Origin: Balneolaceae bacterium UBA1514
GTDB lineage: Bacteria > Bacteroidota > Rhodothermia > Balneolales > Balneolaceae
DNA: 14,129 bases
Direction of reading: 5' to 3'
Assembly: GCA_002323515.1 (NCBI GenBank)
Contig: DCQQ01000039.1
Span: 80,076 to 94,204, forward strand
Below the pieces are notes generated by a model. It saw only the letters and a program-made list of their open reading frames with translations, ran no database searches and was not told where the DNA came from. This document shows positions 7,065-14,129 of the stretch, piece after piece. Each line of letters starts with the position of its first letter. Positions within the stretch are counted from its first letter, which is position 1. The translations under genes and the position numbers were made by a program.

Positions 7065-9569
7065 CTAAAATGGTGCACCAATATTAAACAAAAATTCCCA
7101 TTCTCCTGCAAGCGTATTGGTTCCTTCAATTCCGTCTAATCGGTATCCGTAACTCAAATCAACCAGACCCAATACCGGTAGATATAAACGAGTTCCAATC
7201 CCAATTGCACGCTTTACATTAAACGGATCGAAGGTGGCAAAATCATTAAATGCATTGGCTGCATCATAAAAGGCATAGGGTATTAATTGTAGCTGTTCAT
7301 TACTCACTGCGGGATAACGTAATTCAAGGGAATATTTGTTATACACACGTCCCCCCACTTGCCGCCCATCAATAATTGGTGCTATACTTCCATCATTGCC
7401 ACCGGGATATCCTCGCAAGTCGATATTGTCGTACAAGAAGCTCTGCCGTTGCTGAAGTTGGGTTCCACCAACTAAGAATCGCTGAAAATTGGATCGCCTA
7501 TTATTAGTGAAGAAGCCAATGAATCCAAAATTCACCTGACTGGTGAGCACTAATTTCTCGACGATGGGAATGTGGTATTGATAGTCTGTTTTAATCTTAT
7601 AGTATTCGGAAAGACCCGGCAGTGGCGGAGCTAATTCAAAGGAAAGACCTAATTTCGAACCTGTATTAGGAGAGATGAAATTATCTAACGAATTCCGTTC
7701 GAAAGTCTGATTTATTGATATAATAGAGGAGGTTCCAGCCGATAAAAAGGATGTAGTACCCTGGACATCGTATAGTTGATAACCTAAAGCCGTTCTGCTT
7801 GAAAAGTAATCATCAGGCCATCGTAATCGCTTCCCAAGAGATACAGAAGAAGAGAAAAGTCGGTTTTTTTCCGAGAAGCCGCGGTATTGTATAAAGTTAT
7901 ATGATAGATTTACCCCAAGTGAGGTAGGCTTTCCTTTTAACCAAGGCTCCACAAATCCAAAACTATAGCTTTGAAAGCCTGTCCCTGTCACCTGAACACC
8001 CAAAGAAAGATTTTGTCCATCTCCTGATGGAAATGGGGTAAAGTCACCTGCCAAGGCTCGCTGTAGTGAGAAGTTATTAAAGTTAAGACGGGCAGAGATC
8101 AAAGCACCGATTGCGCGGCCACCATACCCCCCCGAAAATTCAAAATTCGACGTGCTCGCAGATTCATCAACCTGAAAAGATACATCTACTTCTTTATCTT
8201 GGGGTATAGGTTGTACATCGGGAGTGATATTTTGGGGGTCAAAAAATCCTAAGGTACTCAGTTCTCGAACCGATCGGACTATCGCCTCACGGCTGTATGT
8301 GGCACCGGGGATCGTTCGTAAGGTTCTCCGAACAACGTCGTCATGCGTTTGCGTATTCCCACTAAATGACACCCTACGGATTGTTGCAATTTCATCTTCA
8401 TATATATCAAAGTGAATATCCAAGGAGTCATCACCCACCTTGGAGATCGTTGGAATGGCTTGAAAAAATAAATAACCTATATTCTGATATAAACTGTTTA
8501 TGTCGGTCGAGGTTTTATTGAAGTTTAAATTTTCATCGTATAGAGTTTGATTAAATACATCCCCTTTTTCAAAACCTAGTGACTGTGTTAATTGGGCATC
8601 GGTGTACACTGTGTTTCCATCCCAACTAATGTCTCGCACTTTGTATTGAGGTCCTTCATAGATGGTAAAGGCTAAACGTAGTCCTTGCTCACCTTTACCA
8701 AAATTATCTACCCATAAACTATCAGAAACTATTCTAGCATCGACATGACCTTCCTCTTGAAAATGGGTCACAAGATTGGTTACTCCTTCGTCAAAGTCTT
8801 CTTGCTTATAAAGCTTTTTGGACAAAAATTTCCACCATGCATCTTCTTTAATCGGCTTAATCACCTTTAATAAATCTTTTTCAGTGAACCGCTCTAACCC
8901 AATAAAGTAAATATCTTTAATTTCTAACTTATCGCCTTTTTTAACCTCAAAATATAAAATAGAACGGTTTTCAATTTCATCTGACGCTTCTACCCTGTTA
9001 GCAACTTCCGTTCCCCATAATCCTTTTTCTTTAAAAAATCGGATGATGGTGCGCTTTGCTTGTTCTAAACTTGCATCCGTTATTGCGGCACCTTGAACCA
9101 AACTTATAAGATCTTCTAGGTCTCGGGCTTCTGATTTTTTAACCCCTTCGATCTTATACTCGAGCATTCTAGGCTGTTCAACTACCTCTATGAGTATGTC
9201 CAGGCTGGTTAGAGACTGATTCTCGATAAACACTTTTACATCAGAAAATAAACCTATTCGAAATAACCTATTAATTGCATCAGGTATGTCATCACCTGGA
9301 TGAGTTATTACCTTTCCCTCAACCAATCCACTCGTGTTAATGATGAATTGAGTTCGTGTGCTTTCATTTCCCTGAACTCGAACCTGAGAAATACGATATT
9401 CCTCAGGATTTTCTAATGTGGGATCGGTTATTTGTATTTGTTGGGAGTAGGCGGTAAAAGTATTGCCAAATAGCATAATAGCAGTGAGCACAAAAACATT
9501 TCTTAATGAATGTGTTCTTGCATTTTTTGGGGACTGTAAGATCTTGATAAACAATGTATATTCTTTCAA
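7065..9569 (-). CDS. bamA: BamA, outer-membrane protein assembly factor
   Basis: This 834-residue Omp85-family protein is the core of the BAM complex, which folds beta-barrel proteins into the outer membrane. After a signal peptide (hydrophobic core at about 24-40, likely cleavage after AYS at 42) come five POTRA repeats: about 57-122, 126-215, 216-305, 310-392 and 393-473 (for example ISQVRVQGN, VRDISWDGN and IRRVSFSGN at repeat starts). The barrel occupies about 480-834, with R719-G-Y721 matching the conserved VRGF/Y motif of loop 6 and the C-terminal phenylalanine F834 expected of a BAM substrate. The start is uncertain: there is no ATG before residue 32, so TTG 9569 is used, 24 bases after the uppS stop. 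This gives a long n-region (about 23 residues); an in-frame TTG at codon 6 is an alternative. Position between uppS and the ompH genes fits the role. Confidence 0.93.
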   Translation of the reverse strand: MKEYTLFIKILQSPKNARTHSLRNVFVLTAIMLFGNTFTAYSQQIQITDPTLENPEEYRISQVRVQGNESTRTQFIINTSGLVEGKVITHPGDDIPDAINRLFRIGLFSDVKVFIENQSLTSLDILIEVVEQPRMLEYKIEGVKKSEARDLEDLISLVQGAAITDASLEQAKRTIIRFFKEKGLWGTEVANRVEASDEIENRSILYFEVKKGDKLEIKDIYFIGLERFTEKDLLKVIKPIKEDAWWKFLSKKLYKQEDFDEGVTNLVTHFQEEGHVDARIVSDSLWVDNFGKGEQGLRLAFTIYEGPQYKVRDISWDGNTVYTDAQLTQSLGFEKGDVFNQTLYDENLNFNKTSTDINSLYQNIGYLFFQAIPTISKVGDDSLDIHFDIYEDEIATIRRVSFSGNTQTHDDVVRRTLRTIPGATYSREAIVRSVRELSTLGFFDPQNITPDVQPIPQDKEVDVSFQVDESASTSNFEFSGGYGGRAIGALISARLNFNNFSLQRALAGDFTPFPSGDGQNLSLGVQVTGTGFQSYSFGFVEPWLKGKPTSLGVNLSYNFIQYRGFSEKNRLFSSSVSLGKRLRWPDDYFSSRTALGYQLYDVQGTTSFLSAGTSSIISINQTFERNSLDNFISPNTGSKLGLSFELAPPLPGLSEYYKIKTDYQYHIPIVEKLVLTSQVNFGFIGFFTNNRRSNFQRFLVGGTQLQQRQSFLYDNIDLRGYPGGNDGSIAPIIDGRQVGGRVYNKYSLELRYPAVSNEQLQLIPYAFYDAANAFNDFATFDPFNVKRAIGIGTRLYLPVLGLVDLSYGYRLDGIEGTNTLAGEWEFLFNIGAPF

Positions 9570-9593
9570 GCTGATAATTTTTACTGTAACGAA

Positions 9594-10397
9594 CTAGTTA
9601 CTTATTTCGTCTTTATTTTTTTTGCTCACTTTGCCAAATTTTCGATCTCTTTTTTGGAAGGATTGAATAGCCTCATACAATTCGTTACGCCTAAAATCTG
9701 GCCAATATAATTCGGTTATGTACAGCTCGGAATAAGCCAGTTGCCATAATAAGAAGTTGCTAATGCGATATTCACCACTGGTTCTAATAATTAAATCCGG
9801 ATCTGGTATATTTGCTGTCGAAAGGTGATCCCCAATCATTTGATCATTGATTAAATTAGGGGCTAATCTGCCTTCTTCTACATGTTTAGCAATTTTTTTT
9901 ACAGCCTCAGTTATATCCCATCTACCAGAGTAACTCAGGGCTAAACATAATTCCAAGCCTGTGTTATCTTTGGTTAACGAAATTGCCTCATCTAATTCCT
10001 TTATACAATCATCAGGAAATCGATCCATCTGACCAATGGTGACCAAGCGAATGTTGTTTCGATGTAGATTATTCGCCTCTTTCCTTAGCGAGGATACCAA
10101 TAGACGCATTAACCCTCTAACTTCGGCACTAGGTCTTCCCCAGTTTTCTGTCGAAAAAGCATATAGAGTCAGGAACTTAACCCCGAGCTGAGCACATGCC
10201 TCAGTAATATCTCGAACGGAGTCCACACCTATCTTATGCCCAAAAAGCCTAATATTTCCTTTGCTTTGAGCCCAACGCCCATTACCATCCATAATGATGG
10301 CAATATGCTCCGGTACGACACCTGAATCGATTAACTCTTTCTGCCGATTCTTGTCTTCCTGTGTCTGTTTTGTTTTAGTGAGACTCAGCTCTTTCAA
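9594..10397 (-). CDS. uppS: Undecaprenyl diphosphate synthase (cis-prenyltransferase)
   Basis: UppS extends farnesyl diphosphate with isopentenyl diphosphate to the C55 carrier lipid for peptidoglycan and other envelope polymers; it is cytosolic and membrane-associated. The 267-residue sequence has the full signature: H31-IAIIM-D37-G-N-G-R41-W-A (diphosphate binding and catalytic aspartate), FSTENW at 81-86, and R205-T-S-G-E-x-R211-x-S-N-FLLWQ near the C-terminus, then YWPDF. A lysine-rich tail closes the protein. No ATG exists between the upstream in-frame stop (10419-10421) and the conserved core, so TTG 10397 is the most plausible start, with a weak AAAAGAA some 15-20 bases upstream. It leads the run uppS-bamA-ompH x3. 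cdsA, dxr and rseP, which separate uppS from bamA in proteobacteria, are absent here. Function is near certain; the exact start is not. Confidence 0.95.
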   Translation of the reverse strand: MKELSLTKTKQTQEDKNRQKELIDSGVVPEHIAIIMDGNGRWAQSKGNIRLFGHKIGVDSVRDITEACAQLGVKFLTLYAFSTENWGRPSAEVRGLMRLLVSSLRKEANNLHRNNIRLVTIGQMDRFPDDCIKELDEAISLTKDNTGLELCLALSYSGRWDITEAVKKIAKHVEEGRLAPNLINDQMIGDHLSTANIPDPDLIIRTSGEYRISNFLLWQLAYSELYITELYWPDFRRNELYEAIQSFQKRDRKFGKVSKKNKDEISN

Positions 10398-10575
10398 AGG
10401 GATTATGATTGGTTCTTTTCAATTCAGCAAATTAGAGCTTTATTGAAGCTTATTCAAGAAAAAAGCGCCTAATTTATACCCACATAAAATGGCTTTTGAT
10501 TTGATCTAGACTAGCTATTTCAAACTTTCTATTTCAGATACAATTTCTCATATCATAAACACTACGTCATTTGGC
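10398..10575 (-). promoter_or_regulatory. Upstream region of uppS; likely operon promoter
   Basis: This 178-base gap between ribH and uppS is the longest non-coding stretch in the window and is AT-rich. It probably holds the end of the ribH transcript and the promoter of the uppS-bamA-ompH run. On the minus strand I can draw TTG-20 bases-TAATTTG (about 10427-10456), loosely like the Bacteroidota -33/-7 pattern, and an isolated TATAAA (about 10474-10479) without a -35 box. AGCTT-TATTG-AAGCT at about 10437-10451 is a small inverted repeat, and AGCTTTATTGA/AGCTTATTCA a near-tandem repeat. I see no strong terminator, riboswitch or ORF. None of the promoter guesses is secure. Confidence 0.35.
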
Positions 10576-11064
10576 CTAACTAAGTTCATTTAAACTTCTG
10601 CGTACTGTAATCATTTTAAGTAGGGCGAGGGCAGCTTCGGATCCTTTATTTCCTTTATCCCCTACTCTATCTAATGCCTGTTGAACATCGTCTGTTGTGA
10701 GCACTCCAAATGCAACGGGTGTTGAAAAGCGAAGGTTTAGATCTAATACTCCTTGATTTACTGCATCACAAACATAATCAAAATGTGGAGTTCCCCCACG
10801 AATGACAACACCTAAGGCTATGACACCCTCGTAGCGTTTGGTTTCCAATAGCCACTGTGCGGTCAATGGTATTTCGTAACTACCCGGACAACGAACAATC
10901 GTAATGGAGTCTTTCTTTACTCCATTTGCCACTAAGGTTGAGATGGCTCCTTCCAACATGGCTTCAGTTATCATCGAATTCCACCTTGAAACCACAATTC
11001 CAACAGTTGCGTCCTTTACTACTGTGCTTGTTGAAACCTCTTGAATCCCTTGTTTATTACTCAT
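10576..11064 (-). CDS. ribH: 6,7-dimethyl-8-ribityllumazine synthase
   Basis: This 162-residue lumazine synthase condenses 5-amino-6-ribitylaminouracil with 3,4-dihydroxy-2-butanone 4-phosphate, the penultimate step of riboflavin synthesis, in the cytoplasm. Visible family features are the substrate-binding S26-R-W-N29 (usual phenylalanine replaced by tryptophan), CPGSYEIP at 59-66, G-x-V-I-R-G-G-T-P-H94-F-D-Y-V with the catalytic histidine, FGVLTT at 119-124, and R133...G-N-K-G-S-E-A-A. The loop after R133 reads VGDKGNKG, one residue shorter than the AGTKAGNKG I recall for B. subtilis and E. coli; I cannot tell whether this is lineage-typical. Length is normal. It is the last gene of the mltD-ctpA-PHP-ribH run, 9 bases after the PHP gene, and no other rib gene is in the window, so the riboflavin pathway is scattered. 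No FMN riboswitch is evident upstream. Confidence 0.95.
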   Translation of the reverse strand: MSNKQGIQEVSTSTVVKDATVGIVVSRWNSMITEAMLEGAISTLVANGVKKDSITIVRCPGSYEIPLTAQWLLETKRYEGVIALGVVIRGGTPHFDYVCDAVNQGVLDLNLRFSTPVAFGVLTTDDVQQALDRVGDKGNKGSEAALALLKMITVRRSLNELS

Positions 11065-11073
11065 GGCTTATTA

Positions 11074-11928
11074 TTAATTATTGGGTATTAAAGCTTTTCT
11101 TTGTGTGGTCATTGCCTTCATTTTAATCACATTATTATAGGAAGTGGCTACCGTGCCAATGGGTGTATAACCATAGTCTGGATGCCCATGATAGTCACTT
11201 CCACCGGTTTGAAGCAAATGGTGTTTTTGGGACCATTTAACAAAGTGATTATGTTGTTGGTATGAATGACTTGGGTGGATGCATTCAACCCCATCTAACC
11301 CTAAGATTCGTATTTCATCGAGCTCTTGTTGAGTGAATAATTTTCCTGGGTGAGCTAATATTACGGCGCCTCCAGCTCTCCGGACCAATGCAATGAGAGT
11401 GTTGGCATCTAAAAAATAGGGTTGACGCGTTTCCTCATGAGCAGCTACTAAGTATCTTTGAAAAGCTTCTATGTAATTGGATACATAGTTTTTTTCTACT
11501 AATACCCTAGCTAAATGGGGCCGGGCTAATGTGGCATGTTTGGATATTGCTTGAACTTCCTGAAAATCTATTTCGATATTTTTTTTATTGAGCCAATCTA
11601 TCATCGATTTCATTCGTCGCCTACGCTGTACCGAACAAGCGGTTAAGTACTCCGATAGTTCTTTATGATAAGGATCAAAAAAATAGCCTAGCAGATGAAT
11701 ATCTTTGTTTTTAAAGGATGCAGTGAATTCTGCACCTGAAATTAATTCAATGGGTAATTGTTCTGACTCCAAAATTTCTTCTGCTTTGAGGTACCCTTTA
11801 ATAGTATCATGATCAGTAATAGAAATGGCCTTTAACCCTTTAGCCACTGCTAAATTAAGGACCTCAAAAGGGCTTATTTTACCGTCAGAATAGGTGGTAT
11901 GAATATGTAGATCGGCTTTCCCAGCCAT
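11074..11928 (-). CDS. PHP-domain phosphoesterase, YciV/RNase AM-like
   Basis: This 284-residue protein consists of one PHP domain. Metal ligands of the PHP family are all present: H8-x-H10, D15, D39-H40, E67, H78, R136-P-H138, H193, and the closing D245-x-H247. The sequence DLHIHTTYSDG at 6-16 and the insertion at about 85-175 give the layout of the COG0613 (YciV/TrpH-like) group. E. coli YciV (RNase AM) is a 5'-3' exonuclease acting on short RNAs and on 3',5'-diphosphonucleotides, so a similar hydrolase activity is likely; that transfer is inference. There is no signal peptide, so it is cytoplasmic. The ATG lies three bases after the ctpA stop and gives the usual N-terminus, so the start is good. 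A histidinol-phosphatase-type role is an alternative, but the length and the RPH motif favour the YciV group. Confidence 0.88.
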   Translation of the reverse strand: MAGKADLHIHTTYSDGKISPFEVLNLAVAKGLKAISITDHDTIKGYLKAEEILESEQLPIELISGAEFTASFKNKDIHLLGYFFDPYHKELSEYLTACSVQRRRRMKSMIDWLNKKNIEIDFQEVQAISKHATLARPHLARVLVEKNYVSNYIEAFQRYLVAAHEETRQPYFLDANTLIALVRRAGGAVILAHPGKLFTQQELDEIRILGLDGVECIHPSHSYQQHNHFVKWSQKHHLLQTGGSDYHGHPDYGYTPIGTVATSYNNVIKMKAMTTQRKALIPNN

Positions 11929-11931
11929 GAA

Positions 11932-13665
11932 TTAATCAATAATTGAATGATAATCTTGCAAGTCGTCCAACAGTTGTATTCCCGCCATAATCGCTGGATC
12001 AAAGACTAAGCTAGCTCTTTTCCAGACTTGGTTTCCTTTATAGAATCGGATTAATTCCAACCCCAAAACCACCTCAATTTCTCTGTTTTTTTCGCTGAAG
12101 TTGGATTTTGCCAGTGTAGAAATTTGATCGGTTATCCGTTGTAAAGACTCATCTGTATTGGCATTCAACGCGTTACTATTTTGTAAAGAATGAGCCAATG
12201 AGTCCGTTAGTGACAACATGTCATTCCAAATCTGCAAACGAGTAGGATCAAAATTTTCCATAAATCTATTGGTCATAATTTGAATAAGCTCATCATCAAT
12301 TGTGGCAGTCAAGGGTAGCTCAACTTGCTGTACAAAATCACTTACCAAACCTAAACGGAGCAGCTCCGACTGGAACGGACTGAGTAATTCCGTGGGAACC
12401 TGGAGATCGGGTTCAATACCCATTCCTCCTCGTACTATTCTTCCATTCAGGGTCTTATATTTGGTATCATCCCCTCGTTGTAGGACACTGTTATTGGTAT
12501 CGTGAGCGTATTCTAGACTCTGAATACTTCTTCCAGACGGAATATAGTACCTTGAGATGGTGTATTTCATAGAGTTGTTGAATGGTAAGGGTTTGACTAT
12601 TTGAACCAAGCCTTTTCCGAAACTTCGTTCCCCTAGCACAACTCCTCTGTCTAAATCCTGCACCACCCCTGATAAAATTTCACTAGCACTAGCACTCCCT
12701 TGGTCAATTAGTATGACCAGTGGTCCTGTATATCCAGCATCCTCACGTGTTATGTATCGCGTGTTATATTCTTCTAAACGACCTACAGTTTGAATCACGG
12801 GGATGTCTGCATTGACCAAAAAATCTAGCATCTGTACCGACTCCTGTAATAATCCACCAGGGTTTCCTCTTAAATCTAGGATTATTCCTTGAAGCTCAGA
12901 TTCCTGCCTAATAGCCTGTAAAGTTTGCCTAAATTCCGCATTTACCCCTTGTCCAAATTCGTTTATTTGAAGATAGGCTACACCCTGTTTAAGCTCGTTT
13001 TTGGTAGAGTCATTAGATTCTAACACCTGGGTATCGGTATTTAACTCAACGACTGGTTCCCCAGTTGGATCAAGTAAGGCTGCATAACCTATGCTCTTTG
13101 GCTCAAAGTTAGCACGAAAAAGTTGAAGTTGATCTACCAGAGCGTTTGGGGTTTTGATGGTGACGGTGACTTTCGAACCCGTTTCGCCCATCAACAAGCT
13201 TTCTATTTCTTCGGGCTCAAGGGTTTCAGTAGACAACCCATCAACCGATTGGATGGCATCTCCGGTGCGTATACCTACTCTTTGGGCTGGGCTCCCATCA
13301 ATCACACGTACCACAATAGCTCGGTTTTCTTTTTTATCGACCTGAATACCTATACCGGAAAAGTTACTCCGACTTAGGATTTCCGCCTGCTCATTACTAC
13401 TTACGTCGAAATAATTGGTATAAGGGTCAAGGCTTTCAAACATCGCATTAAGTCCTGCTTCTATAAGCTCAAGTGGATCTATTTCGTCAACATACTCGAG
13501 GACAATTAAACTAAAAGCTTCGGAAAATATGTCTAAACTTTGTTTAATCCGGAAGTAAAGATCCTTTTGTTGGTAGGCTACTGAAGAAATTCCTAGGAGG
13601 GCAAGAAGTCCAATTAGTAACTTTTTTCGCACATTTTGTCGAAAATTAAGAGACTTTTTGACCAT
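11932..13665 (-). CDS. ctpA: C-terminal processing peptidase (S41 family) with PDZ domain
   Basis: This is a 577-residue serine protease of the Ctp/Prc family. The N-terminus is basic with one hydrophobic segment (about 15-29), so the enzyme is exported or anchored with its body in the periplasm. A PDZ domain lies at about 93-175 (SGIGIQV, then SPAQRVGIRTGDAIQSVDG), and the protease core at about 235-400. The catalytic dyad is S326 (in G-S-A-S326-A-S-E-I) and K351 (in S-F-G-K351-G-L-V-Q355), exactly 25 apart as in CtpB and Prc. About 35 residues between the two domains (near 205-240) look like a low-complexity insertion, and a C-terminal 130-residue helical extension follows. Known family members trim or degrade envelope proteins, including peptidoglycan hydrolases. 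It starts 2 bases after the MltD-like gene, which could therefore encode a substrate or partner; that is inference. Confidence 0.92.
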   Translation of the reverse strand: MVKKSLNFRQNVRKKLLIGLLALLGISSVAYQQKDLYFRIKQSLDIFSEAFSLIVLEYVDEIDPLELIEAGLNAMFESLDPYTNYFDVSSNEQAEILSRSNFSGIGIQVDKKENRAIVVRVIDGSPAQRVGIRTGDAIQSVDGLSTETLEPEEIESLLMGETGSKVTVTIKTPNALVDQLQLFRANFEPKSIGYAALLDPTGEPVVELNTDTQVLESNDSTKNELKQGVAYLQINEFGQGVNAEFRQTLQAIRQESELQGIILDLRGNPGGLLQESVQMLDFLVNADIPVIQTVGRLEEYNTRYITREDAGYTGPLVILIDQGSASASEILSGVVQDLDRGVVLGERSFGKGLVQIVKPLPFNNSMKYTISRYYIPSGRSIQSLEYAHDTNNSVLQRGDDTKYKTLNGRIVRGGMGIEPDLQVPTELLSPFQSELLRLGLVSDFVQQVELPLTATIDDELIQIMTNRFMENFDPTRLQIWNDMLSLTDSLAHSLQNSNALNANTDESLQRITDQISTLAKSNFSEKNREIEVVLGLELIRFYKGNQVWKRASLVFDPAIMAGIQLLDDLQDYHSIID

Positions 13666-13667
13666 TA

Positions 13668-14129
13668 CTATCGAACTTTAAGTACTTGCCCAACATAAAT
13701 AGTGGATCCAGATAACTCGTTTAGCTCTCGCAATTTTGATGTGGATAAGCCAAAACTTCGAGCAATAGCTGACAACGTATCGTTACGCTTAACCACATAG
13801 GTAGAGGCATCTTTTTCACCGAATATATTTTCGCCCCCTCTTTGTCGTCGTTCTAAATCTTGTTTGTCATTAAAGCTGAGGCTATTTATCGCTTTGTAAT
13901 GTTCTTCACGATTTTTTGACACATACAATGTCAGATTTTGTCCTACCCGAATGGTATTCCCAATTCCGTTCCAACTTCTTATTTCCCATGCACGCACATC
14001 ATGCCACTCGGCGATATGACCTATGGTATCTCCTGTTTTTACTCTATATAATAACTTAACAGAGTTAGCCGGGATCGAACTACTTGAAGAGCTCGAACGA
14101 GTAGTCACTGTTCCACTCTGTTGATTGGT
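13668..14129 (-). CDS. mltD: C-terminal LysM part of an MltD-like lytic transglycosylase (partial)
   Basis: The frame stays open to the right window edge, reading TNQQSGT before a GTG at 14108, so the true start is outside and that GTG should not be taken as one. The visible 153 residues are a serine-rich linker, a first LysM module (LLYRVKTGDTIGHIAEWHDV ... IRVGQNLTLYV), a spacer with KAINSLSFNDKQ, and a second LysM module (TYVVKRNDTLSAIARSFGL ... IYVGQVLKV) that ends the protein. LysM modules bind the glycan of peptidoglycan. Two modules split by such a spacer, with W-N-G-I in the first, resemble the C-terminus of MltD proteins, membrane-bound murein transglycosylases; the catalytic domain is not in the window. 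A LysM endopeptidase is the alternative. It lies 2 bases upstream of the ctpA-like gene, so the two are co-transcribed. Confidence 0.75.
   Translation of the reverse strand, partial: TNQQSGTVTTRSSSSSSSIPANSVKLLYRVKTGDTIGHIAEWHDVRAWEIRSWNGIGNTIRVGQNLTLYVSKNREEHYKAINSLSFNDKQDLERRQRGGENIFGEKDASTYVVKRNDTLSAIARSFGLSTSKLRELNELSGSTIYVGQVLKVR

Noticed and set aside
9560..9600. Possible UppS-BamA readthrough fusion
   Set aside because: uppS and the bamA start are in the same frame with a single TAG between, but one frame in three is expected by chance and fusing a cytosolic enzyme to an outer-membrane barrel makes no sense.
10503..10520. Clustered CTAG sites (GATCTAGACTAGCTA) as an operator
   Set aside because: Two CTAG tetramers in AT-rich DNA are weak evidence; there is no larger symmetry and no supporting context.
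10398..10575. FMN riboswitch or small RNA near ribH
   Set aside because: The gap lies downstream, not upstream, of ribH, and I see none of the conserved FMN-aptamer segments; ribH has only a 9-base leader inside an operon.
13123..13377. Antisense reading frames of 60-84 codons (also at 1640-1822, 2646-2837, 5485-5694, 8224-8415, 10926-11126 and 12302-12505)
   Set aside because: All lie opposite or out of frame within strongly supported genes and show no domain or signal; they are shadows.
14106..14108. GTG as start of a 146-residue secreted LysM protein
   Set aside because: The frame is open to the window edge, no signal peptide follows the GTG, and the serine-rich start looks like an interdomain linker; the gene is partial.
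1..14129. CRISPR arrays, transposons, tRNA or rRNA genes, horizontal islands
   Set aside because: No regularly spaced repeats, terminal inverted repeats, cloverleaf-like segments or marked change in composition were seen by eye; gene content is uniformly housekeeping.

Overview
The window is a stretch of chromosomal housekeeping DNA from a Gram-negative bacterium, by eye AT-rich and using the standard code. The content (BamA, three Skp/OmpH-type periplasmic chaperones, and the linkage uppS-bamA-ompH without cdsA, dxr or rseP between) points to the Bacteroidota/Rhodothermota/Balneolota (FCB) group. A Balneolaceae-like marine organism is my best guess, but this is inference and cannot be settled from this sequence alone. 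None of the starts I examined has a convincing Shine-Dalgarno sequence, which also fits the FCB group. I saw no tRNA, rRNA, CRISPR array, insertion sequence, phage gene or integration scar.

Layout. (1) Positions 3-3291, plus strand: the end of a probable mreD, then mrdA (PBP2) and rodA, spaced 3-4 bases apart. This is the rod-shape elongasome module. (2) 3376-3993, minus strand: rnhB (RNase HII), converging on rodA. (3) 4045-5193, plus strand: a von Willebrand factor A (vWA) protein of the COG4867-like type, divergent from rnhB across a 51-base AT-rich spacer with an imperfect inverted repeat. (4) 5309-10397, minus strand: uppS, bamA, then three tandem ompH/skp paralogues; an outer-membrane biogenesis operon ending at a weak hairpin plus T-run. 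(5) 10576-14129, minus strand: the C-terminal LysM part of an MltD-like lytic transglycosylase (gene continues past the right edge), a ctpA-like S41 peptidase, a PHP-domain phosphoesterase and ribH, packed with 2-9 base spacers. A 178-base gap separates blocks 4 and 5.

Functionally, PBP2/RodA polymerise peptidoglycan for elongation, UppS supplies the undecaprenyl carrier lipid, MltD and the C-terminal processing peptidase probably act in peptidoglycan turnover and its control, and BamA with three Skp-like chaperones delivers outer-membrane proteins. RNase HII, the PHP enzyme and lumazine synthase are nucleic-acid and cofactor housekeeping functions embedded among them.

I found no convincing previously undescribed system. 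The points most worth a second look are the three acidic, divergent Skp paralogues, which might form mixed trimers; the apparent TTG starts of two consecutive essential genes (uppS and bamA); the vWA protein without a neighbouring AAA+ ATPase; and the MltD-CtpA pairing.
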